A stretch of DNA of 64,000 nt from positions 1,302,001 through 1,366,000 of the forward strand of contig JADJRQ010000001.1 of assembly GCA_016712175.1 (NCBI GenBank), written 5' to 3'. Below the pieces are notes generated by a model, which was given only the letters and a program-made list of their open reading frames with translations, made no database searches and was not told where the DNA came from. Both the position numbers and the translations under genes were made by a program. This DNA comes from Solirubrobacterales bacterium. GTDB taxonomy: Bacteria; Actinomycetota; Thermoleophilia; Solirubrobacterales; 70-9. Numbering within the stretch: the first letter of the stretch is position 1; the number at the start of each line of letters is the position of its first letter. Shown here in pieces: positions 28,609-36,570 of this stretch.

Positions 28609-29166
28609 ATGAATTCACTGCTCAAAATGAAGCGGTTGCCGGGGATCCTGGCGCTGGCACTCGTAGCTCTGGCCGTGGGGGCGGCCGGAGTTCCGGCCAG
28701 CGCTTCCACTGGAACTGACAGCGGCGCTCAGGTGAGCGGCCTCAGCAAGAAACAGAAGAAGTCCAAGAAGAAGGCACTGAAGAAGTGCAAGAAGAAGCGC
28801 TCGGCCAAGAAGAAGAAGTCGTGCAAGAAGCAGGTCAAGAAGAAGTACAAGAAGCTCGCGAAGTCGGCGCCTGCCATCGGGAAGACCGTGAAGGTCAGCC
28901 TGGGAGACAACTTCTTCTCTCCGGCCGCCGTCAACCTGAAGCTCAACGACGCAGTTGAATGGAGCTGGGCAAACATTGGTGGCCGCGAGCCACACAACGT
29001 GACCCTGACCACATTCCCCAGCGGCGTGAACCGCAATGCCTACATCTCGGAACTGACTGCCGAGAAGAGCACTCGTTTCAAGCGGCAGTTCACGAAGGTT
29101 GGCGAGTACGACTTCGTGTGCTCCATCCATTTCGAAATGACCATGAAGGTCAACGTCTCGAAGTAA
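28609..29166 (+). CDS. Secreted cupredoxin (plastocyanin/azurin type) with Lys-rich linker
   Basis: After a signal peptide (to about VPASAS) comes a Lys-rich stretch at about residues 47-87, with two cysteines eleven residues apart (KKCKKKRSAKKKKSCKK). A type I copper domain follows. Its ligands are complete: His in GGREPHNVTL, then Cys, His and Met in DFVCSIHFEMTM. The protein should carry one electron-transferring copper outside the membrane. It lies 27 bases after the beta-helix gene and 15 before a second, similar gene. Confidence 0.87.
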   Translation: MNSLLKMKRLPGILALALVALAVGAAGVPASASTGTDSGAQVSGLSKKQKKSKKKALKKCKKKRSAKKKKSCKKQVKKKYKKLAKSAPAIGKTVKVSLGDNFFSPAAVNLKLNDAVEWSWANIGGREPHNVTLTTFPSGVNRNAYISELTAEKSTRFKRQFTKVGEYDFVCSIHFEMTMKVNVSK

Positions 29167-29181
29167 GAGCCAGTTGACCAG

Positions 29182-29775
29182 ATGCGAAAATACGGACTGA
29201 CATTTGCGGTTGTGGCTGCGCTGAGCGTGGGAGCGCTCAGCGCGGGCACTGCTGCGGCGTCCGTCCTCGCCGCATCTCACACAGCTTCATCGGGTGCCGG
29301 TTCTGTCGGGACCTCATCTTCGGCACGCAGCACGAAGAAGAAAGCAGCAAAGAAAAGGGCAGCAAAGAAGAAGGCCTTGCGCAAGTGTAATAAGAAGCGT
29401 CAGACGAAACGACGCAAGGCCTGCAGGCGCACCGTCTCACGCAGATTCAGCCCGAAGCGGGTAATAGAGCCGGATCGCCCGGTCAAACCCACAGCACCGG
29501 TCGCGACGATCGACGTCCTGGACGACTACTACAGCCCGAACGTTGTAACGATCAAGAGTGGCGAATCGATCCTCTGGGTCTGGAGCGACCTGAACCACGA
29601 TCCGCATGAAGTCAACCTCATCGACGGACCGGCCGGCGTCAAGCGGGACGAATTCCGTACCGCCAGCGCTCCAGCTGCGCAGTTCACATTCACCCGCACT
29701 TTCACAGTTCCAGGCACCTACCACTTTGCCTGTTCGCTCCACGTCAACATGAGGATGACGGTGGAAGTCGAATGA
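29182..29775 (+). CDS. Secreted cupredoxin (plastocyanin/azurin type), second copy
   Basis: A paralogue of the preceding gene: signal peptide, Lys/Arg-rich stretch with two cysteines eleven residues apart (RKCNKKRQTKRRKACRR), and a type I copper domain. The ligands are His in DPHEVNLI and Cys, His and Met in FACSLHVNMRM. The two domains differ considerably, so the duplication is not recent. It probably passes electrons to or from the multicopper oxidase that begins 33 bases downstream; this is inferred from order and fold. Confidence 0.87.
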   Translation: MRKYGLTFAVVAALSVGALSAGTAAASVLAASHTASSGAGSVGTSSSARSTKKKAAKKRAAKKKALRKCNKKRQTKRRKACRRTVSRRFSPKRVIEPDRPVKPTAPVATIDVLDDYYSPNVVTIKSGESILWVWSDLNHDPHEVNLIDGPAGVKRDEFRTASAPAAQFTFTRTFTVPGTYHFACSLHVNMRMTVEVE

Positions 29776-29808
29776 TTCAGGCACAGACCCCGAAGGGAAA
29801 TGACGATT

Positions 29809-30855
29809 ATGGACTTTGAACCGATGGACCGCCGCAATTTCCTCGGGATAGCCGGAGGCGCACTGGTCTGCACGATCGGTGGCCAGAAGTTCCGGATTGA
29901 CAGCAAGGCCGACCTCAAGAAGGCCAACGCCGCCTACCCGGTGCCGCCCAAGGTGGCTGCCGCGAGGAACAACACCCCGATTTCAAAGGCCGCCATCCAG
30001 GGATCCAGGCGTGAGTACTGGATCAAGGCCGAGCAACGCCGCTGGAACGTCGTCCCCAGTAAGACCGACGAGATGATGAACCAGAGAATCAAGAAGAGGG
30101 TGACGGGCAGCACCGGCACCGATGTGTTCGCGTACCGCCTTTACTCGAAGGACTTCGCCCAGCCGCTCGGTCCCGCGACCGTGCCTGGTCCGCTGCTCGA
30201 GGCCAATGTCGGAGAGACGCTGGTCGTCCACTTCCAGAACGAATGCCCGCTCCCCGTCACGATGCATCCTCACGGCGCCTTCTATTCGAACGAGATGGAC
30301 GGCGCCTACAAAGGCAAGTTCACCGATCCCGGCGGCTTCGTCCAGCGGGGCCGCACCGTCACCTACATCTGGGAGTGCCCGGAAGGGACCCAGGGAAGCT
30401 GGCTTTACCACGACCACGGACCGTTCGATCCGATCCCCATATCCAAAGGCCTCTTCGGCCCGCTGGTCATCCGCGACCCCGACGAGCCATTGCCGGATCG
30501 CGAGTTCTTCCTCGGCTTCCATTCCTTCCTCCCCGGGTCGAACAACCCGAACCTCAGGCAGGCCCTCTACGCGATCAACGGCAAGGCTTACACGGGTAAC
30601 ACACCGACGTTGACCGCCAAAGTCGGAGACGACGTGGCGTTCCACGTTTATGCAATCGACAACGATTTCCACACCTTCCACATGCATGGTCACCGCTGGA
30701 AGGAAAACGGGGTAAATATCGACAACAAGACCTTTGGCCCCGGCGACTCTTTCCGGGTGAGGTTCATCGAGGACAACCCCGGGCGCTGGCTCTATCACTG
30801 CCACGTCTTCTCTCACCTCCATCAGGGCATGAGCGGCTGGTACAACGTCACATGA
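29809..30855 (+). CDS. Two-domain multicopper oxidase, Tat-type signal
   Basis: The N-terminus MDFEPMDRRNFLGIAGGAL has a twin-arginine motif, so export of the folded, copper-loaded protein is likely. All four copper motifs are present: HPHG and YHDHG in domain 1, HTFHMHGH and YHCHVFSHLHQGM in domain 2. The Cys and Met of the type I site occur only in domain 2, as in small laccases of the SLAC type, which work as trimers. I prefer the ATG at 29809, ten bases after AAGGGA; the ATG at 29800 is too close. Phenols, metal ions or the neighbouring cupredoxins are possible electron donors. Confidence 0.9.
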   Translation: MDFEPMDRRNFLGIAGGALVCTIGGQKFRIDSKADLKKANAAYPVPPKVAAARNNTPISKAAIQGSRREYWIKAEQRRWNVVPSKTDEMMNQRIKKRVTGSTGTDVFAYRLYSKDFAQPLGPATVPGPLLEANVGETLVVHFQNECPLPVTMHPHGAFYSNEMDGAYKGKFTDPGGFVQRGRTVTYIWECPEGTQGSWLYHDHGPFDPIPISKGLFGPLVIRDPDEPLPDREFFLGFHSFLPGSNNPNLRQALYAINGKAYTGNTPTLTAKVGDDVAFHVYAIDNDFHTFHMHGHRWKENGVNIDNKTFGPGDSFRVRFIEDNPGRWLYHCHVFSHLHQGMSGWYNVT

Positions 30856-31646
30856 GGCGCCGGGTCTCCATAGCGCTGGCCCTGGTTTCGGCCGCCTTTC
30901 TCTGCGTCGCTTTCGCCGCGCCGTCACAGGCGAAGAACACCCGGGTCTCGATCACCGACTTCCAGTGGTCGAACGGCACGCCGGTCATCGATCGCGGCGA
31001 GTCAGTCACCTGGGACTGGCTTGGTCCCGACCTCCAGCATTCAGTGACCGGACAGGACCCGAACGCGACCCAGTGGGACTCGGACGCCGGCAACAGCAAC
31101 CCGTTCCACCCGCTCGGTGACTCGTTCAAGGTCACTTTCGACCAACCCGGCATCTACACCTTCCAGTGCAAGCTCCACAGTTCCGTGCGAGGCTCGGTCG
31201 TCGTCTCGAACACGCTCGGCGACCCGAACTCCGATCCAGGCCCTCAGGGGGCGATCAACTTCGACATGGAAGCGCCGTACGTCGATGGCATTTCGCTTTC
31301 CAAGACCCTGATCGGACGCAAGGGCAAGGGGGCAGACTTCTCCTTCTCGGTCAACGAACCTGGTGTGGCCAACGTCGACTACTACCGGTACGTCAAGCGC
31401 GGAAAGAAAACCGTAAAGCGGTTTGCGGGTTACTCCGAGTGGACGACCTATCTTGGTATCAACACCGTCCGGTTCGCCAAAAAAGGAAGCGGCTTCAAGG
31501 CGAAGTCGGGCAAGTACAAAGCCCTCTTCCAGGTGACAGACCAGCACAGCAACAGCACGGGCACCTACCCGATCCAGTTTGAGATCAAGGCCAAGAAGCA
31601 AAAGAAGAAGAAGCACAAGAAGAAGAACAAGAAGAACCGCCGCTGA
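30852..31646 (+). CDS. Secreted cupredoxin-like protein with Lys-rich tail
   Basis: The start overlaps the oxidase stop by four bases (ATGA). After a signal peptide the first domain is cupredoxin-like, with His in DLQHSVTG and Cys/His in FQCKLHSSVRG. The axial Met is missing (Arg-Gly instead), so the copper site would be unusual or of three ligands. A second beta-rich domain follows (about residues 140-235, FSFSVNEPGVANVDYYRYV). The protein ends in about 20 mostly Lys residues. The tail may bind anionic wall polymers. Confidence 0.8.
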   Translation: MRRRVSIALALVSAAFLCVAFAAPSQAKNTRVSITDFQWSNGTPVIDRGESVTWDWLGPDLQHSVTGQDPNATQWDSDAGNSNPFHPLGDSFKVTFDQPGIYTFQCKLHSSVRGSVVVSNTLGDPNSDPGPQGAINFDMEAPYVDGISLSKTLIGRKGKGADFSFSVNEPGVANVDYYRYVKRGKKTVKRFAGYSEWTTYLGINTVRFAKKGSGFKAKSGKYKALFQVTDQHSNSTGTYPIQFEIKAKKQKKKKHKKKNKKNRR

Positions 31647-31677
31647 TTCTTGTTGCGGGGGCGGATAGGCTTGCGAA

Positions 31678-32349
31678 GTGCCGAATTCACTTGAGCGACG
31701 CCACAACCGCCGCCGTCGGCATGAGCGGACTCGCCAGGAGCTGATCCAGGCCGCGATGGACCAGGCTGTCGCCGGATCCTTCAAGGACCTCACGGTTGAA
31801 GGCATCACCCGTGAGGCCGGTGTCTCTCGAAGCGCGTTCTACGTCTACTTCGGTGACAAGGAAGAGCTTCTGCTGGGTGCGCTGGAAGACCTGGTCAGTA
31901 GTCACCAGAGCCGGCTTGGTAATTGCTGGACATCGGGTGGCGACCCTCGCCGCGGGGTGGAGAAGGCGATCTACGACATCAGCCGGGTGTACGCAGACAA
32001 TTCCGAACTGCTTGGTCTTGCTTTCGAGACGGCGACCTACGATGAAGAGGTGCGTGAAATCTGGTCGGTGCTGCTCGAGACGATCACCGAGGGCACTGTG
32101 ACCGAGATCAAGACCCGCCAGCGCGAGGGCGCGATCGACGGGTCGCTCGATGCGCAAGCCCTCGCCGGCGGGCTGGTGCTGATGACCGAACGCAGCTTCC
32201 AGGTGCATCTGGGCCAGGATGATCGCAGCGCCGAATCGGTTGCGGCCGAAGTCACCAAGGTCTGGTGGGCGGCCCTCTTCGGAGCGACGCCCCAGCCGAC
32301 TGAGTCGACCGGGGCACCTGATCCGGAATCTGAAATGGGTGAGAGCTAG
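31678..32349 (+). CDS. TetR/AcrR family transcriptional regulator
   Basis: An N-terminal TetR helix-turn-helix is clear: LIQAAMDQAVAGSFKDLTVEGITREAGVSRSAFYVYFGDKEELL at about residues 21-64. The C-terminal part is the usual variable ligand-binding and dimerisation domain, here 223 residues in total. The start is GTG at 31678, without a strong Shine-Dalgarno. It lies 31 bases after the copper cluster and could belong to that transcript or regulate it. It overlaps lemA convergently by four bases. Confidence 0.88.
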   Translation: MPNSLERRHNRRRRHERTRQELIQAAMDQAVAGSFKDLTVEGITREAGVSRSAFYVYFGDKEELLLGALEDLVSSHQSRLGNCWTSGGDPRRGVEKAIYDISRVYADNSELLGLAFETATYDEEVREIWSVLLETITEGTVTEIKTRQREGAIDGSLDAQALAGGLVLMTERSFQVHLGQDDRSAESVAAEVTKVWWAALFGATPQPTESTGAPDPESEMGES

Positions 32350-32909
32350 AAGCTGACGTTCGGAGTCTCTCGCTCCGCGGCGTCGGTGATCTCGAAGAAT
32401 ACCTTGGCCTCGAAGTTGCCCTGACCGGCAACTATGGAAGCGGGGAACTGCTGAATCTTCGTGTTGAAGCTCTGAACGTTCGAGTTGTAGATCCGGCGGG
32501 AAGCCTGGATCTCGTCTTCGAGTTCGGACAGGTTGCGAGACAGCTGCTGGAAGTTCTCCGTGGCCTTCAGGTCCGGGTAGTTCTCAGCGACGGCTCGCAG
32601 GTCGGCCATGGCCCGGGTCAGCGCACCTTCCGCCTGGGCAGTGTCTTCGACTCCGGTGGTGGCCATCGCTTCGGCCCTTGCCTTCGTCACATTTTCGAAT
32701 ACCTGCTGCTCGTGTGTTGCGTAACCCTTGACCGTCTCGACGAGGTTCGGGACGAGGTCATGACGACGCTTCAGCTGAACGTCGATCCCGCTCCAGGATT
32801 CTTCGACACGGTTCCTCGATGCGATGATCCCGTTGCGCGTGGAGATGTACCACAGAACGACAATCAGGATTATCACCACGACGACTATCACGGCGATTAA
32901 GGCGCCCAT
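32346..32909 (-). CDS. lemA: LemA family protein
   Basis: A single N-terminal membrane helix (MGALIAVIVVVVIILIVVLWY) is followed by the LemA coiled domain: RNRVEESWSGIDVQLKRRHDLVPNLVETVKGYATHE, then ENFQQLSRNLSELEDEIQASRRIYN. I chose the ATG at 32909 because AAGGGAAAA lies directly upstream; an ATG 15 bases earlier would place this site inside the gene. The function of LemA proteins in this phylum is not settled. Confidence 0.92.
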   Translation of the reverse strand: MGALIAVIVVVVIILIVVLWYISTRNGIIASRNRVEESWSGIDVQLKRRHDLVPNLVETVKGYATHEQQVFENVTKARAEAMATTGVEDTAQAEGALTRAMADLRAVAENYPDLKATENFQQLSRNLSELEDEIQASRRIYNSNVQSFNTKIQQFPASIVAGQGNFEAKVFFEITDAAERETPNVSF

Positions 32910-32981
32910 ATATTTTCCCTTCAAGCTTACGAAGACCGGAATTGATCACGGGCGTAATCCTACCCCGCCCGGAAGGATAGG

Positions 32982-33665
32982 GTGACGGCTGTGCCATCCG
33001 AAGCCGAAGAATGGGCCGCAACGGTCGCGGGTTACAAGGGAGCCGGTGAAGTCACCTACGAGCCGGTTGGAGGGATTTATCCCGCCAACGGTCCGGTCGC
33101 GCTCTGCGTCGGTGGCAGCAACCGCCTGACCGGTGAACTTGCCCCTGATTTCTGGGGGGCCTGCTGTGATGCCGATGAAACCGAGGTCGGCAAGGTGTTT
33201 CGCAAGTCAGTGGTTCCGCAGGCCCTGCTCACCAAGGCCCATATGCCCGATCTCGCCAAGGTGATTGCCGCCTTCAACGTCGAATCGATTGAAGGCACCC
33301 CCGACGAATACATCAAGCACCGCACCTCGCGGCGCAAGGTCGAGTTCGAATCACTCGATTTCAACAAGAACTTCCTCGCAACCGTCCCCGAGGAATACGA
33401 CCCGACCGCGCTGCGCGAACTCTTTTCGCCCGCGTTCCTCGACTGGTGCACGACGATCGACCGCGAGATCGACTTTGGCATCAACGACCGGCAGTTCTGG
33501 TTCCTGTGGCATTTCAAGGAGCGGACGGCCGATGAACTGAAGATGGCGCTCGCCAACGCGGGCGAGCTGTTCAAGCGAATCCGCGGCGAGATGGCGGAAG
33601 AGGGGATCCACCACTTCAAGTCCGGACCCTGGTACGCAGGGCTCGCACCTTTTCCGTCTGAGTAG
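32982..33665 (+). CDS. Hypothetical protein
   Basis: I do not recognise this 227-residue protein. It has no signal peptide and looks cytosolic and globular. PVALCVGGSNRLTGELAPDFWGACCDADE near residue 40 and INDRQFWFLWHFKERTADELKMAL near residue 165 are the most distinctive parts. The start is taken at GTG 32982; a second GTG at 32991 is possible. It is divergent from lemA across 72 bases. Confidence 0.6.
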   Translation: MTAVPSEAEEWAATVAGYKGAGEVTYEPVGGIYPANGPVALCVGGSNRLTGELAPDFWGACCDADETEVGKVFRKSVVPQALLTKAHMPDLAKVIAAFNVESIEGTPDEYIKHRTSRRKVEFESLDFNKNFLATVPEEYDPTALRELFSPAFLDWCTTIDREIDFGINDRQFWFLWHFKERTADELKMALANAGELFKRIRGEMAEEGIHHFKSGPWYAGLAPFPSE

Positions 33666-33688
33666 CCGGCGGCCAGGGCCGGCGCCGA

Positions 33689-34336
33689 TCAGTCGACGGG
33701 GTAGTCGTCTTCGTGCGGCAGCACCACGCGGTGATGCCTTTCGTCGCCGATCACCTTCGGCAGCACCTTGCGGGATGAGTTGGGGTCAGCCTCGGCTGCG
33801 GCCATCGCGGCCTTGCTATCCGGGCTAAGGACCAGCGCTTCGAGCTGCTTGACGGTCGGGAAAACGATCGCGAACTCTCCGGTTTCGTACTCGGCGAGGG
33901 CCTGGGCCGGAGAGACCCAGCGGTCAGCGGTCATCTCGGAGCCGTCCGGAGTGATCTCGATCCCGGCCGGGGATTCGGCGAGGAAGAACCAGGTGTCAAA
34001 GCGGGTCTTGATCACTTCGGGGGTGACCCAGCGGGCCAGCGGCACCAGGCGAGTCGAGGGATCGAGCTCGACGCCCGCTTCTTCGTGGAGCTCGCGGATC
34101 GCGCAGGTTTTCAGCCCGTCAAGGCCGTCGCCGTCCTCGGGATCGAGCGCGCCACCGGGGAAGACCCAGACGTTGGGCATGAAACGGGCGTTCTCCGATC
34201 GCCGGAGCAGCAGCACCTCGAGGGTGCCATCGGTCTCGTTGTCGCGGAGCAGGATGACCGTCGCCGCGGCACGTGGTTCGGTCGGGTCACCCAGGTTGAT
34301 TCGTTCCGAAGGACCCGGCTCTGGAAGTTGCGCCAC
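33689..34336 (-). CDS. NUDIX hydrolase (NUDT19/CoA-pyrophosphatase-like)
   Basis: The Nudix box can be read as GGALDPEDGDGLDG followed by CAIRELHEEAGV. The catalytic REL-HEE core is intact, with an insertion between the GG and the RE part as in NUDT19-like enzymes. AATVILLRDNETDGTLEVLLLRRSENARFMPNVWVFPGG is the typical beginning. These enzymes often cleave nucleoside-diphosphate-linked compounds such as acyl-CoA. The exact substrate is unknown. The start is GTG at 34336. Confidence 0.88.
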   Translation of the reverse strand: MAQLPEPGPSERINLGDPTEPRAAATVILLRDNETDGTLEVLLLRRSENARFMPNVWVFPGGALDPEDGDGLDGLKTCAIRELHEEAGVELDPSTRLVPLARWVTPEVIKTRFDTWFFLAESPAGIEITPDGSEMTADRWVSPAQALAEYETGEFAIVFPTVKQLEALVLSPDSKAAMAAAEADPNSSRKVLPKVIGDERHHRVVLPHEDDYPVD

Positions 34337-34412
34337 GGCGTAACCGTATCGCGGATGTGAGGGACGTCACGGAAGGCCCCACTGCTCCGTTTCGCCCGTT
34401 AGGCTCCCGGCC

Positions 34413-34592
34413 ATGACAACAGCGACCACCAGCCTCTGGATCTGCGTGTCCTGTGGCTGGATCTACGACCCGGCCGAAGGCGATCCCGACGGGGGAATCC
34501 CGCCGGGCACCGAGTTCAAGGACATCCCCGAAGACTGGTTCTGCCCGGTCTGCGGCGCCCGCCCCAGCGATTTCGAGCCTTACGAGGCCTGA
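34413..34592 (+). CDS. Rubredoxin
   Basis: A 59-residue iron protein with the two cysteine pairs CVSCGWIYD and CPVCGARPSDFE, separated by the expected GDPDGGIPPGTEFKDIPEDW. It transfers single electrons, for example to alkane hydroxylases or in oxidative-stress defence. No partner reductase or hydroxylase is adjacent. The ATG at 34413 gives the full family length. A 39-base hairpin follows 19 bases after the stop. Confidence 0.95.
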   Translation: MTTATTSLWICVSCGWIYDPAEGDPDGGIPPGTEFKDIPEDWFCPVCGARPSDFEPYEA

Positions 34593-34611
34593 TCCGTCTC
34601 AGACGGGGGGT

Positions 34612-34650
34612 GGGTGCGTTTCCTACGCCAATGGCATAGAAAACGCACCC
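34612..34650. repeat. 39-base extragenic hairpin after rubredoxin
   Basis: GGGTGCGTTT (34612-34621) pairs with AAACGCACCC (34641-34650). The inner CTA/TAG and GCC/GGC pairs continue the stem across single mismatches to an AAT loop. No T-run follows. The overall length of 39 bases equals that of the GGC...GCC elements elsewhere in the window, although the end sequence is GGG...CCC. Confidence 0.75.
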
Positions 34651-34672
34651 GGTCTCAGCTTTCGCACCAGTC

Positions 34673-35839
34673 TCAGTTTTGTTCGAGGGCGCGGCGGCGG
34701 GAGTGCCGGACCCAGGCGCGGTTTAGCGAGAGGGCGATCAGGACGATCAGGCCGATCGGGACCGCGATCGCGAAAGCGATCAGGGCCACGCCCGCTGACA
34801 GGCCGAGCATCCGGCCGGCGTCGTCGATCGCATCGTCGACTCCCCAAGACGAATTGTCATCGCTCGAGCTGCTGCCGCCGGTCTCGACCTTCACGCTCAC
34901 CGGGGTCAGGCTGGCCCGGCGTTCGAGCCTGTTCAGCTTCGTATTGAGGCGGGAAGCCCGGCGGCGTTCAGTCGCGAGCTCACCTTCGATTCGGGAGCGG
35001 TCCTCGTCACTTGTTGCTTCCGAGAGTTCCTTGACCAGACCGTCTACCTTCGCGCGGGTGTCCCGCAGGGAGTCCTTGGTGGTCAGGGTGGGAGCCGTGA
35101 TGTCTTCGGTCTCCTGGCTGCGGGACCGCAGGTCGGCGATACCCGAGAGGTCGCTGACGGCCGACTCGAGCTGAGCGCTCGGGATCATCAGGCGGAAACG
35201 TGCCCCTGCCTGGCCGGCGGGACCGTCCTTGACCGAAGAATCGAGCACGATGCCGTTGTGATCATCGACCACGTCGACGATCTCGTTGCTCACGTCCTGA
35301 ACGCTCTCGGGTTTGGTGCCGAGGGTTATGTCAGTCTCGTACGCCACCTTGCGGGTCTTGGCACCGGCGGCGTAGGCACCGGGCGACTTGTCGAGGAATC
35401 GGCCCGCACCTTCACCACTGGCGTTGGGGATCACAGAGATGGAATCTGCAGACGGGCTTGAGGGCGACGGGGCGGACTCGGTCGATGTCGCCGGGTCTTC
35501 CGACAATGACAGGGAGTCGGTGGTCTCGCCCCGCCCGTTCAGGTTGCCACCGACCACGATCGCGACGACCAGAAGTCCGGCGAAACCTGCAGTAGCCGGC
35601 AGCATGAACTTGCGGACGCCACCAAATCGACCGGTCAGGCGCGAGAAGAAACCCGCTGCCGGCTCGCTGGTCAGGCCGGTCGACCATTCCGGGGGGAAGT
35701 GGTCGGCGACGGCCGTATCGAGCTTCTCGGCGAAACTGGCTTCGGGCTCGGGGCGGTTCTCGCGAAGGGCTACGGCCAGTGCCTCCAGTTCGGGATCGTT
35801 CAGGTCGTTGATTTCAAAGGGGGTGTTTTCAGATGCCAT
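34673..35839 (-). CDS. DUF4349 membrane protein, putative anti-sigma partner
   Basis: The 388-residue protein has a cytosolic N-terminal segment (about residues 1-75), a membrane helix near 79-100, a Ser-rich linker, and an exported DUF4349 domain (RKVAYETDITLGTKPESVQDV ... LIPSAQLESAV). A long helical stretch follows (residues about 255-320) and then a final membrane segment. The start overlaps the ECF sigma gene by eleven bases, so the two are coupled. The N-terminal segment could act as the anti-sigma domain; this is inferred from order, since no zinc-binding HxxxCxxC is visible. Confidence 0.72.
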   Translation of the reverse strand: MASENTPFEINDLNDPELEALAVALRENRPEPEASFAEKLDTAVADHFPPEWSTGLTSEPAAGFFSRLTGRFGGVRKFMLPATAGFAGLLVVAIVVGGNLNGRGETTDSLSLSEDPATSTESAPSPSSPSADSISVIPNASGEGAGRFLDKSPGAYAAGAKTRKVAYETDITLGTKPESVQDVSNEIVDVVDDHNGIVLDSSVKDGPAGQAGARFRLMIPSAQLESAVSDLSGIADLRSRSQETEDITAPTLTTKDSLRDTRAKVDGLVKELSEATSDEDRSRIEGELATERRRASRLNTKLNRLERRASLTPVSVKVETGGSSSSDDNSSWGVDDAIDDAGRMLGLSAGVALIAFAIAVPIGLIVLIALSLNRAWVRHSRRRALEQN

Positions 35840-36368
35840 TTTCGGACTCCTTCTGGCAGGCGTTGCGAAGCTTGGTCATGGCCCGGTGGATCCGGGTGCC
35901 GACGTTCGATGGGGAGATCTCCGTGGTTTCGGCGATCTCGTTGTTGGTGAGGCCGGCGTAGAACTTGAGGGAGATCAGTTCGCGATCGGCGGCAGGCAAG
36001 GTGGCGAGAGCGCGGGTCACCGTGGCCTGGCGCTCGGCGTCCTCTCCGTTGTCGGCCACCGACTCGGCCGCCACCGGGTCGTGGGTGAGCGGGGCCTCGC
36101 GTTTCCTCTTCCTCAGTTCGTCAAGGGCGGCGTTCCGGGCGATCCCGAAAAGCCATCCCCGGGCGGTCCCGCGTTCGGGATTGAACTTCTCCCACTTGCG
36201 GTAGGCCCGTTCGAAGGCGAGCGCGGTGACGTCTTCGGCTGCGACCCGGTCTTTGAGGAGGCCGGCCACGTAGGAATAGAGGTCATCGCGGCTCTGCCGG
36301 TACAGGTCCTCGAAATTCCGGACCTGGGAATCGATTGTCCGCGGGGCGGCTTCGAGCATCACGTTCAT
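35829..36368 (-). CDS. ECF-type RNA polymerase sigma factor
   Basis: Region 2 is visible in FEDLYRQSRDDLYSYVAGLL and VTALAFERAYRKWEKFN, followed by GWLFGIARNAALDELRKRKR. Region 4 is LPAADRELISLKFYAGLTNNEIAETTEISPSNVGTRIHRAMTKLRN. I chose the ATG at 36368; a further ATG at 36359 and upstream in-frame codons are possible. It is coupled to the DUF4349 gene, a common sigma/anti-sigma layout. It is divergent from the MarR gene. Confidence 0.9.
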   Translation of the reverse strand: MNVMLEAAPRTIDSQVRNFEDLYRQSRDDLYSYVAGLLKDRVAAEDVTALAFERAYRKWEKFNPERGTARGWLFGIARNAALDELRKRKREAPLTHDPVAAESVADNGEDAERQATVTRALATLPAADRELISLKFYAGLTNNEIAETTEISPSNVGTRIHRAMTKLRNACQKESENGI

Positions 36369-36446
36369 ATCTCTACTACGAACCGAACGGTGATCCGTCA
36401 CAAGAGATTCAGAATTCGCCGGGAATCGCCCCAAACCAGCTGTTCC

Positions 36447-36485
36447 GGCAACGAAATTACCTCACCTGTAGGCAATTTCGTTGCC
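36447..36485. repeat. 39-base GGC...GCC hairpin between sigma and MarR genes
   Basis: GGCAACGAAATT (36447-36458) pairs perfectly with AATTTCGTTGCC (36474-36485), and an inner CCT/AGG adds three pairs. The ends GGCAACGA...TCGTTGCC are the same as in the four elements around 49242-50571. There is no T-run. Confidence 0.85.
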
Positions 36486-36522
36486 AGTTGCGTTGAGCGG
36501 CTGCGTGATATGTGTCACTTAG

Positions 36523-36564
36523 GCAACGATTGCACTAGCCAAATAGTTGCGAATATGGAACTAT
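36523..36564. promoter_or_regulatory. Probable MarR operator
   Basis: Two overlapping inverted repeats lie just before the MarR start: GCAACGATT/AATAGTTGC (36523-36531 and 36542-36550, one mismatch) and ATAGTT/AACTAT (36543-36548 and 36559-36564, ten-base spacer). The second has the size of typical MarR-dimer sites. Autoregulation of the marR-MFS pair is inferred. Confidence 0.5.
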
Positions 36565-36570
36565 CTCGGA

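Noticed and set aside
29983..30927. Minus-strand open frame of 314 codons
   Set aside because: It is antisense to the multicopper oxidase, which has all four copper motifs.
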